64,000 nucleotides of DNA from Methanobrevibacter sp. (GCA_017434525.1 JAFRFD010000007.1:46912-110911); one strand, 5' to 3'. Positions 16,679 through 26,226 are shown, counted from the first letter of the stretch. Notes: a model not told the origin generated them from the sequence alone. A program made the numbers and translations.

Positions 16679-17457
16679 AATGCGTCCAATGTTACTTTTT
16701 TATCTCTTTTTAACTCGCGAGGAGGTTCGATTGCAACAAATTCTATTCCTTCCTCTTCAATCATTTCCTGTGCATCATCCATTAGGGAGGGTGCGACAAG
16801 AAGTCCTCTGATTTTTTTCTTTTGGGCCTTGCAGTCTTTCAGATAGTCATTTTCAGTATTTTCAAAGTCCTGAATGTATCTTTTAAGTTGCTTTACTGCA
16901 GTAACGCCGGCTTTTCGGGCTTTCAGTTCAAGTATCATCAGATTATTGTCACTGTCTTTTCCTAAAATGTCAATGAAACCATGTTCCACACTGTATTCTC
17001 TTGCTGTCGGTGTAAAACCTTCCTCAATCATATGGGGCTTGTCCATTATCATGTCGCCCATATCCTTTTCATATCCTGCCTGTTCAAGCTCTTCAAAGTC
17101 TTCAATATTGGCAAAAGTGATGAATTGGATTTTTTTAATCTCCACAGTCAATAATTCTTTCGGTGTTCTTCTGTGGCTTTCTAAAAAGAGATTGTCATTT
17201 TTGATATAACATCTTGTTCTTGATTTTGGAGGTTGCCAGTTAACGGGCTCCACCTTTTTCTCCTGATGGATTAGAAATGCTCCATCGGGCTTTATCATTA
17301 TTATTCTCTCTCCCCAGTTCAATTCACTTAATGCACGGCCTTCATAATTGACTTTACAGCAGGCAAAAATTACTATTGTGGCCCTTTTTCGCAAAGCCTC
17401 ATGAACCAAATCGTATGCCTCATCATAACTGGGTTTTTCTAAAATTTTGTATTTCAT
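16675..17457 (-). CDS. nucS: Endonuclease NucS
   Basis: Archaeal NucS/EndoMS, which acts on mismatched or branched DNA and works with the PCNA clamp. The 260-residue protein has the N-terminal beta-rich DNA-binding domain (EGRALSELNWGERIIMIKPDG) and a C-terminal RecB-like nuclease domain with the Asp-x(n)-Glu-x-Lys set in GFIDILGKDSDNNLMILELK. In many archaea NucS replaces the missing MutS/MutL system. The last residues KKVTLDAF resemble a C-terminal PCNA-interaction tail, which is typical. I chose ATG 17457; a GTG one codon earlier is possible. No ribosome binding site is obvious, and an upstream TATTTAAA suggests a short or absent leader. Confidence 0.93.
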   Translation of the reverse strand: MKYKILEKPSYDEAYDLVHEALRKRATIVIFACCKVNYEGRALSELNWGERIIMIKPDGAFLIHQEKKVEPVNWQPPKSRTRCYIKNDNLFLESHRRTPKELLTVEIKKIQFITFANIEDFEELEQAGYEKDMGDMIMDKPHMIEEGFTPTAREYSVEHGFIDILGKDSDNNLMILELKARKAGVTAVKQLKRYIQDFENTENDYLKDCKAQKKKIRGLLVAPSLMDDAQEMIEEEGIEFVAIEPPRELKRDKKVTLDAF

Positions 17458-17581
17458 CACAATAACATTGTTTAGTTTAATTTAAATAGTTTGTTTTTCA
17501 TATTTTTTAATCAAATTGAGTTAGTGAGGGATTTAGATTTTTGATGAAGAATTTTTTGAAAATGAGAAAAGGGCATTTATA

Positions 17582-18532
17582 ATGGATTCCTTTGAATTTC
17601 AAAACGGCAAGGTGTTGAAGGATGTTAAAGTCGAATATATGACTTACGGAACTCCAAAATATGATGAAAACGGTTTAATCAAAAATACGATACTTTATTG
17701 CAGCGGCTCTTTAGGCAGTTTTGCAGGAATCAATAAGATTTTGCCGCTGACCTTTGAAAACTGTCCTTTCGATAGGGAAAAATATTTCTTCATCAGCATC
17801 ACTGCTTTGGGTTCATCCGGATCTTGTTCTCCTTCTCTAACCGGCCTTAAAAATAAGTTTCCGGAATATACAATTGTTGATGTGGTCAATTTCCAGAAAC
17901 AGTTTTTGGCCGAAAAATTCGAAATCAATCATGTTTTAGGTTTAATCGGCAACTCCATGGGAGGTTTTGTGGGACTTACTCAAGCTATCGAATACCCTGA
18001 CTTTCAGGATTTCATCATCTGTGGCGTAAGCAGCTATAAGGTTGCAGGTCATGATTTCATTCTGTCAAGATTTGTTGATGAAATTATAAGATCTGACCCG
18101 GATTATGCGAAAGGTGAACTTACCTACTCCTTAATTAGGACTTTAAGAATTGCATGTCTTGCTGAATTTAATTTTGGGCTTTCAAAAGAGGCTTTAAGAG
18201 CAAAAACAAATGAGGAATTGAGTTTTGAATTCGAAGAATTTGGAAATGAAATGATAGAAACCGACATTTACGATTTAAAGTACTGCAATCGAGCAAGCAT
18301 GAATTTCAATGTTGAAGATGATTTGGACAAAATCAAATCCAAGGTGCTTATTATTGCATGCAGTCAGGATCCTCATTTCCCGCCGGAACTTGACGCAATT
18401 CCAATGTCTAAAATGATTGAAGATTCCGAATTATTGATAATGGACTCTGAATTGGGGCATCTATGTTTCAATGAGCTTGAAAATATCTCTTATGAATTGA
18501 AGGATTTCTTAAGTGGTTTTGATGATTGTTAA
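17582..18532 (+). CDS. MetX-like alpha/beta-hydrolase (catalytic triad intact)
   Basis: An alpha/beta-hydrolase of the homoserine O-acetyltransferase (MetX) type, 316 residues. The N-terminal MDSFEFQNGKVLKDVKVEY is the usual start of this family, with the nucleophile at Ser125 in GNSMGG, an Asp in CSQDPHFPP (near 264) and a His in LGHLCF (near 291). It may be an acyltransferase or a hydrolase; lack of neighbouring methionine genes leaves the substrate open. It overlaps the next small gene, and a diverged paralogue lies 390 bases downstream. It diverges from nucS. Confidence 0.82.
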   Translation: MDSFEFQNGKVLKDVKVEYMTYGTPKYDENGLIKNTILYCSGSLGSFAGINKILPLTFENCPFDREKYFFISITALGSSGSCSPSLTGLKNKFPEYTIVDVVNFQKQFLAEKFEINHVLGLIGNSMGGFVGLTQAIEYPDFQDFIICGVSSYKVAGHDFILSRFVDEIIRSDPDYAKGELTYSLIRTLRIACLAEFNFGLSKEALRAKTNEELSFEFEEFGNEMIETDIYDLKYCNRASMNFNVEDDLDKIKSKVLIIACSQDPHFPPELDAIPMSKMIEDSELLIMDSELGHLCFNELENISYELKDFLSGFDDC

Positions 18533-18797
18533 GATAACAGATTATGGAAAAGCCGACGGCAAAAACTTCGTCGAATATTGCATCAGCGATTTGGATTTGA
18601 ATCAAATTGAATTCCTGGATGGTAACCTGAATGAAGAAACCCGAATTGAGGAAGATGTTTTAAACTTGAAATTGTATTTCGATGATAGACTATATCCCTT
18701 CCAAAGTGATGCGGCTCAATTAAGGTTGGATGATTTCATAGCACGTGAAGAAATTGAAATGAATGTTTTCCTATCTGGTTTTTTAGAGGATATGTGA
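18522..18797 (+). CDS. Small hypothetical protein
   Basis: A 91-residue acidic protein (IVKITDYGKADGKNFVEYC at the start) with no membrane segment and no recognised family. The ATG at 18522 overlaps the upstream hydrolase by 11 bases, after GTGGTTTTG, so it is translationally coupled to that gene; a GTG at 18513 is the alternative. It could be a partner of the hydrolase, but only position supports this. Confidence 0.65.
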   Translation: MIVKITDYGKADGKNFVEYCISDLDLNQIEFLDGNLNEETRIEEDVLNLKLYFDDRLYPFQSDAAQLRLDDFIAREEIEMNVFLSGFLEDM

Positions 18798-18868
18798 TTA
18801 GATATACTTTTTTCATGTTTATTTGCTTTTTTTAATATTTTTTGAATTATTGAACAGGTTGTACAAAT

Positions 18869-18877
18869 ATTTATATA
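18869..18877 (+). promoter_or_regulatory. TATA box of the second hydrolase gene
   Basis: TTTATATAG lies about 45 bases before ATG 18919. A start of transcription near 18900 would leave a short leader with AAAGGTG. It means the second hydrolase has its own promoter, separate from the first. Confidence 0.5.
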
Positions 18878-18918
18878 GTTCTCCAAATCATAATTAGTAT
18901 TTACAAAGGTGCTAAACT

Positions 18919-19887
18919 ATGATTCCGAATTTTGATTATGGTAACTATATTATGGACTCTTTTGAATTTGAATCTGGAAGGGTTTTGGAAAATGTCAATG
19001 TTGAGTACGAAACCAGAGGAGTTCCTGAATATGATGAAAATGGAAATATCGCCAATGCAGTTATTTATTGTCCTACTCTTAAGGGAGGACATTCCATTTT
19101 AGCTCAACATCATGATATTATCTATAATTTGGATAAGGATGCTTATTTTGTTATTAAAATTACCTCACTTGGAGCTCCCAATTCATGTTCTCCATCTTCA
19201 ACAGAATTGAAATATTATTTTCCCGAATACACTATTAAAGATCGTGTTAATTTTAAGAGGCAATTTTTGGCTGAAAAGTTCAATATCACTGAAATATTTG
19301 GAATTATAGGTGAAGGTACCGGAGGATTTGAAGTTTATACTTGGGCATGCGAATATCCTGATGAAATGGAGTTTATCATTGTCTTAAATTCTACTTATAA
19401 AACCTATGGGCGTCGTTATATCCAGATTAAGGTTGCAGAGGCAATAATAGATTCCTGTGATGATTTTTATAATCCTCAATATAATGTTTCTTTATCTAAA
19501 CTGATTGTATCTATTGCAAGGTTAATGTTTTTGAGTTATTACTCGGAAAAGACTTTTGAACGATTGTCTAATGATGAGATTGATGTTTTAATGGAAGATT
19601 ATGTTGATGAAAGTTTATTCATGGACATTTATGATTTCAAATCAAGAAATGATTGCCTTTTGAAATATGATGTAAGTGATAAATTGTATAATATTAAAGC
19701 CAAATCTCTGATTTTAGGAATTAATGATTTTTTATCTTTCAATACAAAAAAAGACATTTTTCCTTTAAAAGACATGATAAAAGATTCGAAAATTGTCACT
19801 TTCCAAGATAAGGAAGATATTTATGAGCCGGCAGATTATTCCGATTTGGGTTTAGAAATAGTGTCATTTTTAAAACAATTTAAATAG
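18919..19887 (+). CDS. MetX-like paralogue without a visible catalytic triad (probable pseudoenzyme)
   Basis: A 322-residue paralogue of 17582-18532: both share DSFEFxxGxVLxxVxVEY, SCSPS and FPEYTI. In the nucleophile elbow, GNSMGG of the paralogue is GEGTGG here, so the catalytic Ser is Gly133. The Asp region CSQDPHFPP is GINDFLSFNT, and the His of LGHLCF is missing from the matching end. The frame is intact with ordinary codon use, so it is maintained and not decaying. ATG 18919 has AAAGGTG before it. It could be a regulatory or binding partner of the active paralogue; that is inference. Confidence 0.75.
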   Translation: MIPNFDYGNYIMDSFEFESGRVLENVNVEYETRGVPEYDENGNIANAVIYCPTLKGGHSILAQHHDIIYNLDKDAYFVIKITSLGAPNSCSPSSTELKYYFPEYTIKDRVNFKRQFLAEKFNITEIFGIIGEGTGGFEVYTWACEYPDEMEFIIVLNSTYKTYGRRYIQIKVAEAIIDSCDDFYNPQYNVSLSKLIVSIARLMFLSYYSEKTFERLSNDEIDVLMEDYVDESLFMDIYDFKSRNDCLLKYDVSDKLYNIKAKSLILGINDFLSFNTKKDIFPLKDMIKDSKIVTFQDKEDIYEPADYSDLGLEIVSFLKQFK

Positions 19888-19946
19888 CAATCGGGCTCTA
19901 ATTTTACAAATTTTAAAATAAAAAAGTAAAAACTAGTTAAAACTAG

Positions 19947-20864
19947 CTATTTTGATGCTTCAAGCATGTGTTCAACTGCTTTTCTGGATTTGTCTGCAAC
20001 ATCTTTAGGTAAAACCACTTCTGGAGCTTCATTAACAAGGGAATCTCTTATTTTTTCTAAAGTGTGCAGTTTCATTGTTTCGCATATTGCTCCTTCAAGC
20101 AGAGGATATAGTTTTTTGCCTGGAACTTCTGCATTAATTCTTGTAATCATGTCTATTTCGGTTCCGATTACAAATTCCTCTTTGTCGCTTTGGGCAATGT
20201 ATCTTAACATTCCTCCAGTTGACATCACTTTGTCACACGCTTTTTGAACTTTTATATCGCATTCAGGGTGACAGATAATCTCTGCATTAGGATATTGCTC
20301 TCTTTTAAGCTCAACATCTTCAATGTGGAATAATCTGTGGACATAACAGTGTCCATCTTTAGGAACATGAATAATTTCCTTGTCTAATTGGTCAGCCACA
20401 TGATTTCCTAGGTTTTTATCAGGTCCAAATAATATTTTATCATGAGGTAGGCTGGCAGTGACTTTAACAGCATTTGCTGAAGTACATAATGTGTCCGCAT
20501 GCTGTTTTGCCTCAGCAATACTATTTACATAAAGAATCACTCCCGCATCAGGATGTTCTTCTTTTGCTTCAAGCAATACTTCTTCAGGTAGCATATGAGC
20601 CATAGGACATTCGGCTTCCAGTGTTGGAATGACGATTTTTTTATCAGGATTTAGAATGTATGCGGTTTCAGCCATAAAATCTACGCCACAAAATATTACT
20701 AAATCTTTATCATCAATTTCAGAAGCTTTTATACACAATTCTAATGAATCTCCAAGAAAATCAGCTATTTCCTGAACTTCTTTTGGCTGGTAATTGTGTG
20801 CAAGTATTATTGCATTTTTTTCTTCTTTCAATTTCAATATTTCTTCTTGAAGTGGATTATTCAT
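19947..20864 (-). CDS. nadA: Quinolinate synthase
   Basis: 4Fe-4S enzyme that condenses iminoaspartate with dihydroxyacetone phosphate to quinolinate in NAD synthesis. With ATG 20864 it has 305 residues. The typical opening AIILAHNYQPKEVQEIADF and the substrate and cluster residues are present, including Cys in VIFCGVDFMAET, Cys in ICHPECD and Cys in EGAICETM. The frame extends to a GTG at 20873, but that lies inside the ribosome binding site GGGTGA, so 20864 is chosen. It overlaps the end of mscS by 8 bases. nadC is divergent 1.7 kb away. Confidence 0.95.
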   Translation of the reverse strand: MNNPLQEEILKLKEEKNAIILAHNYQPKEVQEIADFLGDSLELCIKASEIDDKDLVIFCGVDFMAETAYILNPDKKIVIPTLEAECPMAHMLPEEVLLEAKEEHPDAGVILYVNSIAEAKQHADTLCTSANAVKVTASLPHDKILFGPDKNLGNHVADQLDKEIIHVPKDGHCYVHRLFHIEDVELKREQYPNAEIICHPECDIKVQKACDKVMSTGGMLRYIAQSDKEEFVIGTEIDMITRINAEVPGKKLYPLLEGAICETMKLHTLEKIRDSLVNEAPEVVLPKDVADKSRKAVEHMLEASK

Positions 20865-21612
20865 TGTTTTCACCCATTTGCATATATTTTCTTATTTCAT
20901 TTGTGATTATTATTTTATATTCGTCTTTATCATTAAAATTTTTTACCCAAAACGATACTTTCACACGGCTTTCTCTGAATTTTATCTCTTTGGCAAAGAC
21001 CTCTGGTTTTGGGGTTTCTGCTATTTGCGTGTAACTTTCCATTTTTTTAATAATGTAATCGTTGAACTCTTCAATGTCTATGTTCAATGGCAAACCGATT
21101 ATTATGTCAACCCTATATTTTTCGGGAGGCTTGTATTGCAGATAAGTATTGTTTGTAAGTGTGGAATTGGGAACGATATTCTTTACTCCCAAATCATCAA
21201 CAATGACGGTTGTCCTAAGTGATATTCTCTCAACAAATCCTTTTTCACCATCAATTTCAATGGTATCTCCAACTTTGACGCTTTTGCCAATAATCAGAAT
21301 AATTCCTGAAAAAAGGTTTGAAATAATATCTTTTGCTGCAAAACTCACGGCAATACCAACGATTCCCAAACTCAGTAGGGTTCCCGTAAGATTGATTCCA
21401 AAAAACTGTAAGATGATTATTAGTGCAATGAAATAGATGATAAAATTGATGATGTCTCTGATGAGATATATTGCAGTCATGTCCTTTTTAAATCGGTTCA
21501 TTTTATTCATTGAGAATGCAACAATCCTGGTGATTATTAAAGTCATTATAACAATTACCAATATGTATAAAAGGGTCATTGTTGATTCGTTAAGGGTAGT
21601 TGGAATGTACAT
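20857..21612 (-). CDS. mscS: MscS-family mechanosensitive channel
   Basis: Small-conductance mechanosensitive channel, released under membrane tension to save the cell from osmotic shock. From ATG 21612 it has 251 residues, about the E. coli MscS length. Three membrane helices lie in the first 110 residues, the third being the pore-lining glycine/alanine-rich helix (GTLLSLGIVGIAVSFAAKD). The beta domain (VGDTIEIDGEKGFVERISL) and the C-terminal alpha/beta domain follow. The frame extends to a TTG at 21630; I prefer the ATG after GTGATGATAAC. It overlaps nadA by 8 bases and lies 7 bases after rnz. Confidence 0.92.
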   Translation of the reverse strand: MYIPTTLNESTMTLLYILVIVIMTLIITRIVAFSMNKMNRFKKDMTAIYLIRDIINFIIYFIALIIILQFFGINLTGTLLSLGIVGIAVSFAAKDIISNLFSGIILIIGKSVKVGDTIEIDGEKGFVERISLRTTVIVDDLGVKNIVPNSTLTNNTYLQYKPPEKYRVDIIIGLPLNIDIEEFNDYIIKKMESYTQIAETPKPEVFAKEIKFRESRVKVSFWVKNFNDKDEYKIIITNEIRKYMQMGENNE

Positions 21613-21619
21613 GTTATCA

Positions 21620-22519
21620 TCACAGTTCAATTTCTAAAAAGTCATAAGCGATTTGGGTATTTTCAAATACCTCTTTTGCCTCTTCTAATAATATTTTTGA
21701 ATAGCTCTCGCCATATCTTGTGCTTATATGGGTCAGTACTAGTTTTTTGCTATTTGATTGTTTTGCAACGTATCCCGCATCCGAAGCGGTGGAATGACCA
21801 TGGTCAACGGCATTTTGAGCTTCCTCGGATGTAAATGTTGATTCATGGATAAGCAATGTGCTTTCTTTTGCAAATTCAATCATTTCTTCACAAGGTACTG
21901 TATCTCCGGAATATGTAAGTTTGATTCCTTTTCTAGGTTCTCCAAGTACCTGTTTGGGTTTAATTATTTTCCCGTCAATCTCAACTTCCTCTCCGTTGTG
22001 CAGTTTTCCGAATGCCGGACCGACTGGGACACCAAGTTCAATGGCTTTTTCTCTTAAAAATCTTGGTTTTTTCTTCTCTTCGATTGAATAGGCAAGGGAT
22101 GGAACATTATGTCTAACTGACTGGCATCTGATAACGTATTCGTCAGTTTCCTCCACAATTCCGGTTTCAATCTCAATAAATTCAATAGGGTATTCAATTT
22201 TGCAATAGCCAAAGTTCAATATTGCATTTTTGACCTTGTTTAATCCCCTGGGACCATAAATCGTTAGCTTGTTTTCTCTGCCGTGCAGGCCAAGTGATTG
22301 TATTAATCCTGGAAGGCCGAGGATATGATCTCCATGAAAATGCGTGATAAATATCTTGGATACTTTCATAGGACTTACTTTTGTGTGAAGCATTTGCCTT
22401 TGGGTTCCTTCCCCACAATCGAACAGCATTACTTCTCCGAATGCTTTAACAGCAATTGAAACCTGATTTCTCTCTTTTGAGTGCACTGCCGAAGAAGTTC
22501 CTAAAAATATTATTTCCAT
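21620..22519 (-). CDS. rnz: Ribonuclease Z (tRNA 3' endonuclease)
   Basis: Metallo-beta-lactamase-fold nuclease that trims the 3' end of tRNA precursors. The 299-residue short form is typical of archaea. Zinc ligands are visible in the HFHGDH signature, in the later THISTRY, and in SGDTVPCEEM and HESTF. The start at ATG 22519 (MEIIFLGTSSAV) follows GTGAT; an upstream in-frame GTG lies within that site. It is the first gene of the rnz-mscS-nadA unit. It diverges from nadC, with a short shared promoter region between. Confidence 0.95.
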   Translation of the reverse strand: MEIIFLGTSSAVHSKERNQVSIAVKAFGEVMLFDCGEGTQRQMLHTKVSPMKVSKIFITHFHGDHILGLPGLIQSLGLHGRENKLTIYGPRGLNKVKNAILNFGYCKIEYPIEFIEIETGIVEETDEYVIRCQSVRHNVPSLAYSIEEKKKPRFLREKAIELGVPVGPAFGKLHNGEEVEIDGKIIKPKQVLGEPRKGIKLTYSGDTVPCEEMIEFAKESTLLIHESTFTSEEAQNAVDHGHSTASDAGYVAKQSNSKKLVLTHISTRYGESYSKILLEEAKEVFENTQIAYDFLEIEL

Positions 22520-22588
22520 ATAAATCACTTATTTTATATTATAAGTTAACTATATATTTTAATTAATTATTAAATTTTAGGTGATTTT

Positions 22589-23410
22589 TTGGATAGGATT
22601 ATTGAATATATGCTGGCTGAAGATGAAGGATTTGGAGATATCACCTCTAATGCTGTCGTCGATGAAGATAAAGAGGTGGATGCACAAATCGTATCAAAGG
22701 ATACAGGCATTTTAGCAGGAATTAATATAATCAAAGATTTATTTGATGAGTATGGTGTTGTAATAAGCTCATGCATGGAGGAAGGAAGTGAAATTTCCCC
22801 AAAAGACGTATTGATTTCACTTAGGGGCAATGCAAGGACTATCCTGCTACTTGAAAGGACTGCACTAAATCTGCTCATGAGGATGAGTGGAGTGGCCAGC
22901 GCTGCAAATCATTATGTGGATCTTGTCAAGGATTATGATATAAGGGTTGCCGGAACACGCAAGACATCGCCTGCAATCGGAAAATTTGACAAATATGCAT
23001 TGAATGTTGGTGGGGCAGACACTCACCGTTTCGGCTTGGATGATATGGTATTGATTAAGGACAATCACATTGCGGTCTGCGGAACTCCTTTGGATGCCCT
23101 TTTGAAAGCCAAGGCCAATACAAGCTTTTCTAAAAAGATAGAAATTGAAGTTGAAACATTGGATGATGCAGTTGAATGTGTAAAAAATGGTGCGGACATT
23201 GTGATGCTTGACAACTTGTCTCCAGCAGAAGTCAGCGAAGTAATCGATAAGTTAAATGACCTTAACATTCGTCAAAATTCATTGATTGAAGTGTCCGGAG
23301 GCATAACTGACAAAACCATTGTGGATTATGCTAAATTGGGTGTGGACATTGTCTCAATAGGTGCTTTGACACATTCATCAAGAAGCCTGAACTTCAGCAT
23401 GAAATTTTAG
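22589..23410 (+). CDS. nadC: Quinolinate phosphoribosyltransferase
   Basis: Converts quinolinate and PRPP to nicotinate mononucleotide, the step after NadA. The 273 residues fit. Family motifs: EDxGxGDIT near residue 11, RTALNLLMRMSG, the basic GTRKTSPAI, DMVLIKDNHI, and IEVEVETLDDA-like sequence (IEIEVETLDDA). The start is TTG at 22589, 3 bases after AGGTGAT; no ATG is suitably placed and the family's N-terminal helix begins here. The pair of NadA and NadC on divergent units, and NadX at 45.8 kb, complete the aspartate route. It converges on the SNF2 gene. Confidence 0.95.
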   Translation: MDRIIEYMLAEDEGFGDITSNAVVDEDKEVDAQIVSKDTGILAGINIIKDLFDEYGVVISSCMEEGSEISPKDVLISLRGNARTILLLERTALNLLMRMSGVASAANHYVDLVKDYDIRVAGTRKTSPAIGKFDKYALNVGGADTHRFGLDDMVLIKDNHIAVCGTPLDALLKAKANTSFSKKIEIEVETLDDAVECVKNGADIVMLDNLSPAEVSEVIDKLNDLNIRQNSLIEVSGGITDKTIVDYAKLGVDIVSIGALTHSSRSLNFSMKF

Positions 23411-23411
23411 G

Positions 23412-24929
23412 TCATACCCTTAATTTCAACACTTCTTTTAATTCTTCATCCGTCATTTCAGTTAGGAATGTTTCATCATTGCTTATTGATTTTTTGGCCA
23501 AATCTGTTTTATGTTTGCTTATTGCATCAATAGTTTCTTCTAAAGTTCCTTTTGTAATGAACCTATAGACCATCACGTCATTTTCCTGACCTATGCGGTG
23601 CACCCTGTCGGTTGCCTGATTTTCAACTGCAGGATTCCACCATATGTCATAATGTATAACGTTTTGGGCGGCGGTTAGATTCAAACCGGTTCCTCCAGTC
23701 TTAAGGGTGGCAACCAATATTTTATAATCATCGTCTTCCTGAAATGTATCGATGACATTTGCCTTTTCTTTTCTTGTCTGTGATCCGTGAAGGAACAGCA
23801 CTTCCCTTTTGAACTTTTTGGAAATCAGTTCCTGAATCAGTTTTCCCATTTCCACGTATTGGGTGAAAATCAGGACCTTTTCATCGGCACCCAAAATGTT
23901 TTCCAATAAATTGACCAAAAGCTCCATCTTTCCGGATTCACTGATTTTAGGCTTTTTGATGTCTAAAAACTGTGCTGGGTGATTGCATGTTTGTTTCAAT
24001 GCAGTTAAGATTTTAAGAATTATTCCTTTTCTCTGGATTCCCTTTGAATTTTCAATGTCAAAGAATATCTCCTCCAGAATGGCATTATACAGCCGGACTT
24101 GTTTTTGGGTCAATGTGCAGTAAATGTCATTGATGAATTTTTCAGGCAATTCTTTTTTAATATCCTCATCGGTCTTGAGCCGCCTTAAGACAAATGGTTT
24201 TGCTATTGTTTTCAACTCATCCAAAACCTCTTCATCCTCTAATTTTTCTATAGGCATTACAAACTGCCTTTTAAAGTTGTCCTTGGTGGATAGATATCCC
24301 TTGTTTGTAAAGTCGAATATCGACCAATAGTCCATTAGCTTGTTTTCGATTGGAGTTCCGGTCAAGGCGATTTTTGATCTTGCATCAACACTTTTAATTG
24401 CTTTTGTCTGTTCAGTATTGGGGTTTTTGATATTTTGCGCCTCATCGATGACGCATAAAAACCATGGCTCGTCTACAAACATGTCCAAATCAAGACGAAT
24501 AACTCCATATGAGGTTAGCATGATGTCATACTTTTCCAAAGGAAATGAGCGATTGGATCCGTGATAGATAAAATAAGTTAAATCGGGGGCGAATTTTTTT
24601 ATTTCGTTTTCCCAGTTTGATATTAAAGTTGGAGGAACAATAATCAGTGCGGTTTTATCTTCTAGGATGCCTTTTTCTTTATAATAAAGGATTGCAGATA
24701 AAACTTGTATTGTTTTTCCAAGCCCCATATCGTCAGCCAGTATGCTTCCAAATCCATATCTGATGTTTTGAACTAGCCATGAATATCCTATCTTCTGATA
24801 TGGCCTTAGCTCACCGGTCAATGAATTGGGAACATCATAGATAGTGGTATCCTTGACTAGTTTTTTGAATTTCGCATAATCCTTGGCATTCAGATGCTTT
24901 TTGACGGGATTTTCAGTTTGCTCATCCAT
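23412..24929 (-). CDS. SNF2-family helicase core
   Basis: A 505-residue Swi2/Snf2-type ATPase. Motifs: Q-motif LRPYQKIGYSWL, Walker A DDMGLGKTIQ, motif II DEAQ, motif III LTGTPIEN, and motif VI ATDRVHRIGQ. It consists almost only of the two RecA domains; many bacterial and archaeal homologues are about 900-1,000 residues with an N-terminal SWIM-zinc-finger part, absent here. The start ATG follows GAGGAAAAAGA and the upstream bases to 25143 hold no coding sequence in this frame, so it looks like a true short form. It may remodel DNA or protein-DNA complexes. Confidence 0.9.
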   Translation of the reverse strand: MDEQTENPVKKHLNAKDYAKFKKLVKDTTIYDVPNSLTGELRPYQKIGYSWLVQNIRYGFGSILADDMGLGKTIQVLSAILYYKEKGILEDKTALIIVPPTLISNWENEIKKFAPDLTYFIYHGSNRSFPLEKYDIMLTSYGVIRLDLDMFVDEPWFLCVIDEAQNIKNPNTEQTKAIKSVDARSKIALTGTPIENKLMDYWSIFDFTNKGYLSTKDNFKRQFVMPIEKLEDEEVLDELKTIAKPFVLRRLKTDEDIKKELPEKFINDIYCTLTQKQVRLYNAILEEIFFDIENSKGIQRKGIILKILTALKQTCNHPAQFLDIKKPKISESGKMELLVNLLENILGADEKVLIFTQYVEMGKLIQELISKKFKREVLFLHGSQTRKEKANVIDTFQEDDDYKILVATLKTGGTGLNLTAAQNVIHYDIWWNPAVENQATDRVHRIGQENDVMVYRFITKGTLEETIDAISKHKTDLAKKSISNDETFLTEMTDEELKEVLKLRV

Positions 24930-25143
24930 TCTTTTTCCTCAAATTCAGTGAGTAATTATTTAGTCGATTTTCATAATATATTTTTCTTAAAAACTATTCA
25001 GATATTGGTCTGGGTTTGCATAGATTTCTGAATTTTTTATTTATAATTTTTTCATAATTTTGCAAAAAACAATAGTTTAATAATATAGTAAAATAATATA
25101 TATTAAAGATAGAGAATTATATTTTTTTTATAATGGTGATTTA

Positions 25144-26226
25144 ATGGTAAAAATAGCTAAATTGGCTTTGGAAGATGGTACAGTTTTAAAAGGTGAAGCG
25201 TTCGGTTACCAAACCACCAAATTAGGAGAACTCGTTTTTTCCACTGGTATGGGTGGTTACACCGAATCTTTAACTGATCCGTCTTTTAAAGGAGAAATTC
25301 TAATGTCTACTTACCCTTTGGAAGGAAATCATGGGGTAAGTGAGAAGTGGTATCAATCTGACAGAATCCAGGTTGAGGGATTGGTTTGTCGTGAGGTTTG
25401 CCGTGAACTTTCAAACTTCGGACCTCAAAAAACCTTGGACGAATTCCTAAAAGAGTTTGAAACTCCAGGAATTAGCGGAATCGACACTAGGGATTTAACC
25501 TTAAAGATTCGTGAAAGAGGTTCACTTAAAGCAGCAATCACAACCGAGGACATTGATGATGATAAGTTGTTAGAAATGGCACGTTCACAACCAAGCATTG
25601 AGGATAAGGATGTTGTACCTTTGGTTTCAACAAAGGAAATCAAAATCTTCAATGAAGATGCAGACAAAAAAGTTGCATTGATTGACTGTGGCGTTAAAAG
25701 AAATATCATTAATTCATTTTTAGAAAGGGATATTGGTGTAGTGTTGTTCCCTTATGATACTGATTATAAGACGGTGCTCGATTACTCTCCAAGCGGTTTG
25801 ATGATTACTTCCGGACCTGGAAATCCGGATAGGGTAAGCGAGACTATTGAAACAATGAAAAAGTTATCCAACAGATTGCCGATTTTCGGAATTTGTATGG
25901 GTCAGCAATTGATTGCTAAATCTTTTGGTGCCAGATCATATAAAATGAAATTCGGGCACCGTGGTGAAAACCAACCGGTTAAGGATTTAAGCACCGGTAA
26001 AGTGGTTATCACCTCCCAAAATCATGGATTCACAATTGATAAGGAATCCTTGAACGAAACAGATTTAGTGTTAACTCAAATTAACTTAAATGATGGAACT
26101 CCTGAAGGTATTGCTCACAAGGAATTACCTTTAAAATGTATACAGTACCACCCTGAAGCGGGTCCTGGTCCAAACGATACAAGAAGCATTTTTGACGAGT
26201 TTAATCAAATGATGGATGATTATTAA
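25144..26226 (+). CDS. carA: Carbamoyl-phosphate synthase small subunit
   Basis: Glutamine amidotransferase subunit that hands ammonia to CarB for carbamoyl phosphate, used in arginine and pyrimidine synthesis. The 360 residues carry the N-terminal CPSase-small domain and a class I GATase domain with catalytic Cys in FGICMGQQ and the His-Glu pair in QYHPEAGPG. It leads the carAB operon, with 22 bases between the two genes. An A+T-rich promoter region of about 200 bases lies upstream. Confidence 0.97.
   Translation: MVKIAKLALEDGTVLKGEAFGYQTTKLGELVFSTGMGGYTESLTDPSFKGEILMSTYPLEGNHGVSEKWYQSDRIQVEGLVCREVCRELSNFGPQKTLDEFLKEFETPGISGIDTRDLTLKIRERGSLKAAITTEDIDDDKLLEMARSQPSIEDKDVVPLVSTKEIKIFNEDADKKVALIDCGVKRNIINSFLERDIGVVLFPYDTDYKTVLDYSPSGLMITSGPGNPDRVSETIETMKKLSNRLPIFGICMGQQLIAKSFGARSYKMKFGHRGENQPVKDLSTGKVVITSQNHGFTIDKESLNETDLVLTQINLNDGTPEGIAHKELPLKCIQYHPEAGPGPNDTRSIFDEFNQMMDDY

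Noticed and set aside
22855..22875. A match to the 19-base repeat core (ACTGCACTAAATCTGC)
   Set aside because: Lies inside the conserved RTALNLLMRM segment of nadC and is explained by coding.
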